From assembly GCF_000612725.1 (NCBI RefSeq), contig NZ_HG964461.1:1-64000 (forward strand): a DNA stretch of 64,000 nt. Direction: 5' to 3'. A program made the position numbers and the translations under genes. This document shows positions 61,415 to 64,000 of this stretch, in pieces. The notes beneath the pieces are model-generated. The model was not told where the DNA came from. It made no database searches and saw only the letters and a list, made by a program, of their open reading frames with translations. Within the stretch, counting starts at the first letter, position 1; the number at the start of each line of letters is the position of its first letter. The stretch is from Mycolicibacterium austroafricanum. GTDB lineage: Bacteria; Actinomycetota; Actinomycetes; Mycobacteriales; Mycobacteriaceae.

Positions 61415-62145
61415 TGGTTCTCCTCGACGGGTTGCAGGTATGCCTCGAAAAGCTCGGCGTAGAGGGTGTTGGCGCCCGGTTCGGCGCGCACACCCCAGAG
61501 TTCGTGCGGCGTGAACTCCACGATGTAGATCGGCATCGGGTCTCCGATGCCGTCTCCGGTTTCGACGAAGTAGCCGTAGTCTCCTTCGAAGATGCGTTGC
61601 ACCGTCCCGGTCCTGGCGCGCAGATAGCCGGGCAGCCGGGTGTGCGCACCGGCGGGCACATCGGTGATGCGCACCTTCTGCCCGACGGCGAACCGCGGAT
61701 GCGCGACGTCTCGGCGTGGGCTGTCGCCGCGACGTAGGTAGTCGATCACCTGGTCGTCGATGGCGTCGCCCGCGCCGTCCGGCGAAGGGGCGGCGGCGCC
61801 GACCGCGGCGGCGAGCTCGTCCTCGGACACATAGCCCTTGTCGATGAAGAACTGCGTGATGCCGCCGAGCCACTTCTCGTAATAGCGGAACTTGAAGTAG
61901 TCGAACGGGTTCATGGCTTCCGCGCCGGTCCGCAGATCCGCCCAGGTCCATTCGTCGCGGAACGCGGTCGGCACCTCGGCGATCGGGTACTCCGGCAGCG
62001 CGGACCCCAGATGGTTGCTCAGCCCCATCATCGCGACATGGATGCCGAAAATCCGCTTCTCCCACTCCTCGACGAAGACCCTCTTCTCCAGGGTGAGCGG
62101 CTGCGGCAGCCCTTCGAGGCCACCGAGATTGTGCTGCAGTTTCAT
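61411..62145 (-). CDS. nthB: nitrile hydratase beta subunit
   Basis: The product is 244 residues from the ATG at 62143-62145. It opens MKLQHNLGGLEGLPQ and has FDYFKFRYYEKWLGGI and the C-terminal SH3-like barrel (FAVGQKVRITDVPAGAHTR, GDYGYFVETGDGIGDP) typical of the beta chain. It overlaps the stop of the DUF1097 gene by ATGA. Beta before alpha is the usual order in cobalt-type operons of some actinobacteria. Confidence 0.93.
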   Translation of the reverse strand: MKLQHNLGGLEGLPQPLTLEKRVFVEEWEKRIFGIHVAMMGLSNHLGSALPEYPIAEVPTAFRDEWTWADLRTGAEAMNPFDYFKFRYYEKWLGGITQFFIDKGYVSEDELAAAVGAAAPSPDGAGDAIDDQVIDYLRRGDSPRRDVAHPRFAVGQKVRITDVPAGAHTRLPGYLRARTGTVQRIFEGDYGYFVETGDGIGDPMPIYIVEFTPHELWGVRAEPGANTLYAELFEAYLQPVEENQ

Positions 62146-62666
62146 GCGGTCGCACCTTCCGTGTCGGGACGCTCCGCCGGCGCCGTTCTCGTCATCACGT
62201 TCGCGAGGTACTCGGAGACGATGCCGAACGTCGCGCCCAGCACGCAGGCGCACGCCGCCACCAGGCCGGGGTGGGAGATGCTGGTCGCGGTGACCAGCTG
62301 CCCCGTCCCGGCGACCGTAGACACCGTCGACGCGAACCCGACCACCACCGCGGGCGTGGTGGACAGCAGCCCCACCCAGGAGGCCTGAACCATCAGCGCG
62401 CTGCCGACACCGACGGCGATGGCGGTGAACGTGAGTCCGCCACCCAACAGATGAGCCACATACAGGCTCGCACAGGCGATCACGACGCCCGTGAGGTTGG
62501 AGCACACCGAACGCACCCAGCCGGCGGGGCCGCCTCCGACGAAGAAGAACGACGCCCATGCCAGGAACACCACCCAGATGGGGACGGTGACGACGGTGGC
62601 GGTGAACGCCACCGCCACCCCGCCGAGCACACCGATGCTCAGCGTCAGCGCAGACCGCGAATCCAT
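62142..62666 (-). CDS. DUF1097 membrane protein, first gene of the nitrile hydratase operon
   Basis: The product is 174 residues from the ATG at 62664-62666, with five to six membrane helices. The opening SALTLSIGVLGGVAVAFTATVV and the WASFFFVGGGP turn fit DUF1097. It could be a channel or transporter for a nitrile, amide, ammonia or metal; none is proven. The ATGA overlap with the beta gene makes it part of the operon. Confidence 0.75.
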   Translation of the reverse strand: MDSRSALTLSIGVLGGVAVAFTATVVTVPIWVVFLAWASFFFVGGGPAGWVRSVCSNLTGVVIACASLYVAHLLGGGLTFTAIAVGVGSALMVQASWVGLLSTTPAVVVGFASTVSTVAGTGQLVTATSISHPGLVAACACVLGATFGIVSEYLANVMTRTAPAERPDTEGATA

Positions 62667-62762
62667 AGATTTCCACCTTGTTTGATCGACCTGTTCGCGA
62701 ATAACCCTGATCTGACGGTGTTTCCAGCACGTAACGCGGGTTTTTCGGCCGGCGACCGACAT

Positions 62763-62827
62763 GGACATCCTTGCTCCGGAACAGGACATCCGACCGACCC
62801 GGACATGTAGTGGACAAATTCGGACAT
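62763..62827. promoter_or_regulatory. tandem GGACAT repeats between the nitrile hydratase operon and its likely regulator
   Basis: GGACAT occurs at 62763, 62784, 62801 and 62822, and GGACAA at 62812. The last three are 11 and 10 bases apart, one turn of helix each, as direct repeats. Repeats in this layout are typical of AraC-type operators, and the divergent GlxA-like regulator lies just downstream. Confidence 0.5.
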
Positions 62828-62866
62828 CGCCACGCACGCCGCCCCCGCACCGGCCACGCTGACGCG

Positions 62867-63805
62867 ATGAGCATCCCCACCGACGGCCGGTCACGGCACA
62901 TCGCGATGGTGGTGTTCGACGGTGTCCGGACGCTCGACCTGACCGGACCTCTGGAGGTTTTCGACGTGGCGCAGGCACTCGGCTGCCGCTACTCGATCGG
63001 CCTTTACTCGAGTTCGGGCGCCACGTCCGTGCGGTGTTCCTCGGGGCTGTCCATCGATGCGGCACCGGCCTCGGTGGCAGCCTCGGAGGTGGACACCCTG
63101 CTGGTGCCGGGCGGCGAATGTCTGGTCGCCGGCGGGGTTCCCGCGCATCTGCGCCGCGCGATCCGCGCGCTGGCCCCGGGCGCGCGCCGGATCGCCTCGA
63201 TCTGCGCAGGTTCGTTCGCACTGGCCGCGGCCGGTGTGCTCGACGGACGGCGCGCCACCACCCACTGGCGGCACCTGGACACGTTCGCCCGCCGGTATCC
63301 GTCGACACGCGTCGAACGCGAGTCGGTCTACACCCGTGACGGTGAGACCTGGACATCGTCCGGCGGTACAGCGGGCATCGACCTCGCCCTGGCACTGGTC
63401 GGTGACGACTTCGGAGCCGCTGTGGCGCAGGAGATCTCGAAGGAAATGGTGGTGCTCGGCAGACGAATGGAAGGCCACCCGCAGATCTCAGCCGCGGCAC
63501 GCACACCGCGCCCGAAGCATCCCGAACTCGAACGGCTGATGGCCACGGTCGTCGTCAACCCGGCCGGACACTACGAACTCGAGACGGTCGCCGCGCAGCT
63601 CGGGCTCAGCCCGCGCCACCTTGCCCGGCTGTTCAAGGCCCAGGTCGGTGTGACGTTGCGGGAATACGTCAACGAGGTCCGCCTGGAGAACGCTGTCGCT
63701 CTGGTGCTTGCGGGCGAGTCCTTCCACGCCGCGGCGCAGCGCAGCGGCTTACGGTCCGGCGCGCGGGTCCGCGACCACCTCATCGCGCGGCGGACACCCG
63801 CGTAG
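62867..63805 (+). CDS. GlxA-family AraC-type transcriptional regulator
   Basis: The product is 312 residues from the ATG at 62867. The N-terminal half is a DJ-1/PfpI-like domain (IAMVVFDGVRTLDLTGPLEVFDV, SICAGSFALAAAG with Cys113). The C-terminus (about 220-312) is an AraC double helix-turn-helix (LETVAAQLGLSPRHLARLFKAQ). It lies divergent from the nitrile hydratase operon and is the likely regulator. Inducer unknown, perhaps a nitrile or amide. Confidence 0.87.
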   Translation: MSIPTDGRSRHIAMVVFDGVRTLDLTGPLEVFDVAQALGCRYSIGLYSSSGATSVRCSSGLSIDAAPASVAASEVDTLLVPGGECLVAGGVPAHLRRAIRALAPGARRIASICAGSFALAAAGVLDGRRATTHWRHLDTFARRYPSTRVERESVYTRDGETWTSSGGTAGIDLALALVGDDFGAAVAQEISKEMVVLGRRMEGHPQISAAARTPRPKHPELERLMATVVVNPAGHYELETVAAQLGLSPRHLARLFKAQVGVTLREYVNEVRLENAVALVLAGESFHAAAQRSGLRSGARVRDHLIARRTPA

Positions 63806-63807
63806 CT

Positions 63808-64000
63808 CTACCGGTCGATGCCGGTGGTGCGGAACCGGCTCCGGTACGTGCTCGGCGAGATCCCGAGATTGCGGCGGAAGGTGCGCCGCATCGTGTCCGG
63901 TGTCCCGAACCCCGCCCGCCGCGCCACCGCGTCCTGACCCTTGTCCCCCGTGGCCAGAAGGACTTTGGCGGCTTCCAGCCGGGCCTGCTCGACGAACCGG
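63808..64000 (-). CDS. AraC/GlxA-type regulator, C-terminal part (runs off the window)
   Basis: The visible 63 codons read EQARLEAAKVLLATGDKG, then the second helix-turn-helix ...MRRTFRRNLGISPSTYRSRFR to TAG at 63808-63810. This is the last part of an AraC DNA-binding domain, close to that of GlxA-like regulators, in an independent gene. The rest lies beyond base 64000. It converges on the GlxA-like gene with a 2-base gap. Confidence 0.85.
   Translation of the reverse strand, partial: RFVEQARLEAAKVLLATGDKGQDAVARRAGFGTPDTMRRTFRRNLGISPSTYRSRFRTTGIDR

Overview
The window reads as chromosomal DNA from a fast-growing environmental mycobacterium (Mycolicibacterium/Mycobacterium type). It has very high GC, dense coding on both strands and many GTG/TTG starts. 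It also carries lineage-marking families: an MspA-type porin, a GjpA-type porin, a mycobacterial-type MTHFR, WS/DGAT, cutinases, a DUF4333 lipoprotein, a 13E12/DUF222 HNH protein, a DUF3516 helicase and an F420-type LLM oxidoreductase. I see no rRNA, tRNA, CRISPR array or intact insertion sequence. No gene-free stretch exceeds about 250 bases.

Layout. 1-8.2 kb: a small membrane protein coupled to a membrane alpha/beta-hydrolase-like protein, a divergent GAF/PucR regulator, and the large HrpA helicase with a small membrane protein upstream. 8.2-16.4 kb: a disulfide-type MspA-family porin and a secreted partner, a mycobacterial MTHFR, a lipoprotein, SelO, WS/DGAT and a 13E12 HNH protein. 16.4-26.7 kb: class III aminotransferase, a secreted glycine-rich repeat protein with a strong terminator, an SDR, a CobW-type metal GTPase, DUF1697, DUF2237, a DUF4333 lipoprotein, MOSC, MscS, an APH-like kinase and a Nudix hydrolase. 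26.7-32.3 kb: a probable ferritin-like protein, an iron-containing redox enzyme, a CDGSH protein overlapping a HemK2-like methyltransferase, a Cys-rich mini-protein, a cutinase and a DJ-1/PfpI protein. 32.3-40.5 kb: small membrane proteins, RNase Z, an MFS exporter, a GH5-like exported hydrolase, a phospholipase-D protein coupled to an aminotransferase, and a second cutinase.

40.6-43.7 kb is the most unusual segment: three translationally overlapped genes encoding a PAS/GAF/SpoIIE PP2C phosphatase, a cobalamin-binding protein with the W-x9-EH signature of B12 photoreceptors, and a STAS anti-anti-sigma factor. This looks like a B12- and possibly light-gated partner-switching module. Four well-formed sigma-F-type promoters (GTTT-N15/16-GGGTA) elsewhere in the window mark genes such a module could plausibly control.

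43.7-54.9 kb: an epimerase, a catabolic-looking group (SnoaL-like, thioesterase, iron alcohol dehydrogenase, SDR), a metallophosphoesterase whose 3' end lies in a 61-bp MIRU-like tandem repeat, a TesB-type thioesterase, a kinase-like protein, a SRPBCC protein, an acyltransferase and a DUF3516 helicase. 54.9-64 kb: a 47-residue mini-protein, an LLM oxidoreductase, a GjpA-type porin with iron-box-like palindromes upstream, an amidase, and a complete cobalt nitrile hydratase operon (DUF1097, beta, alpha, accessory protein, CbiM-type permease). A GlxA-type AraC regulator is divergent from that operon, with tandem GGACAT repeats between them. Nitrile hydratase plus amidase would convert nitriles to amides and then to acids.
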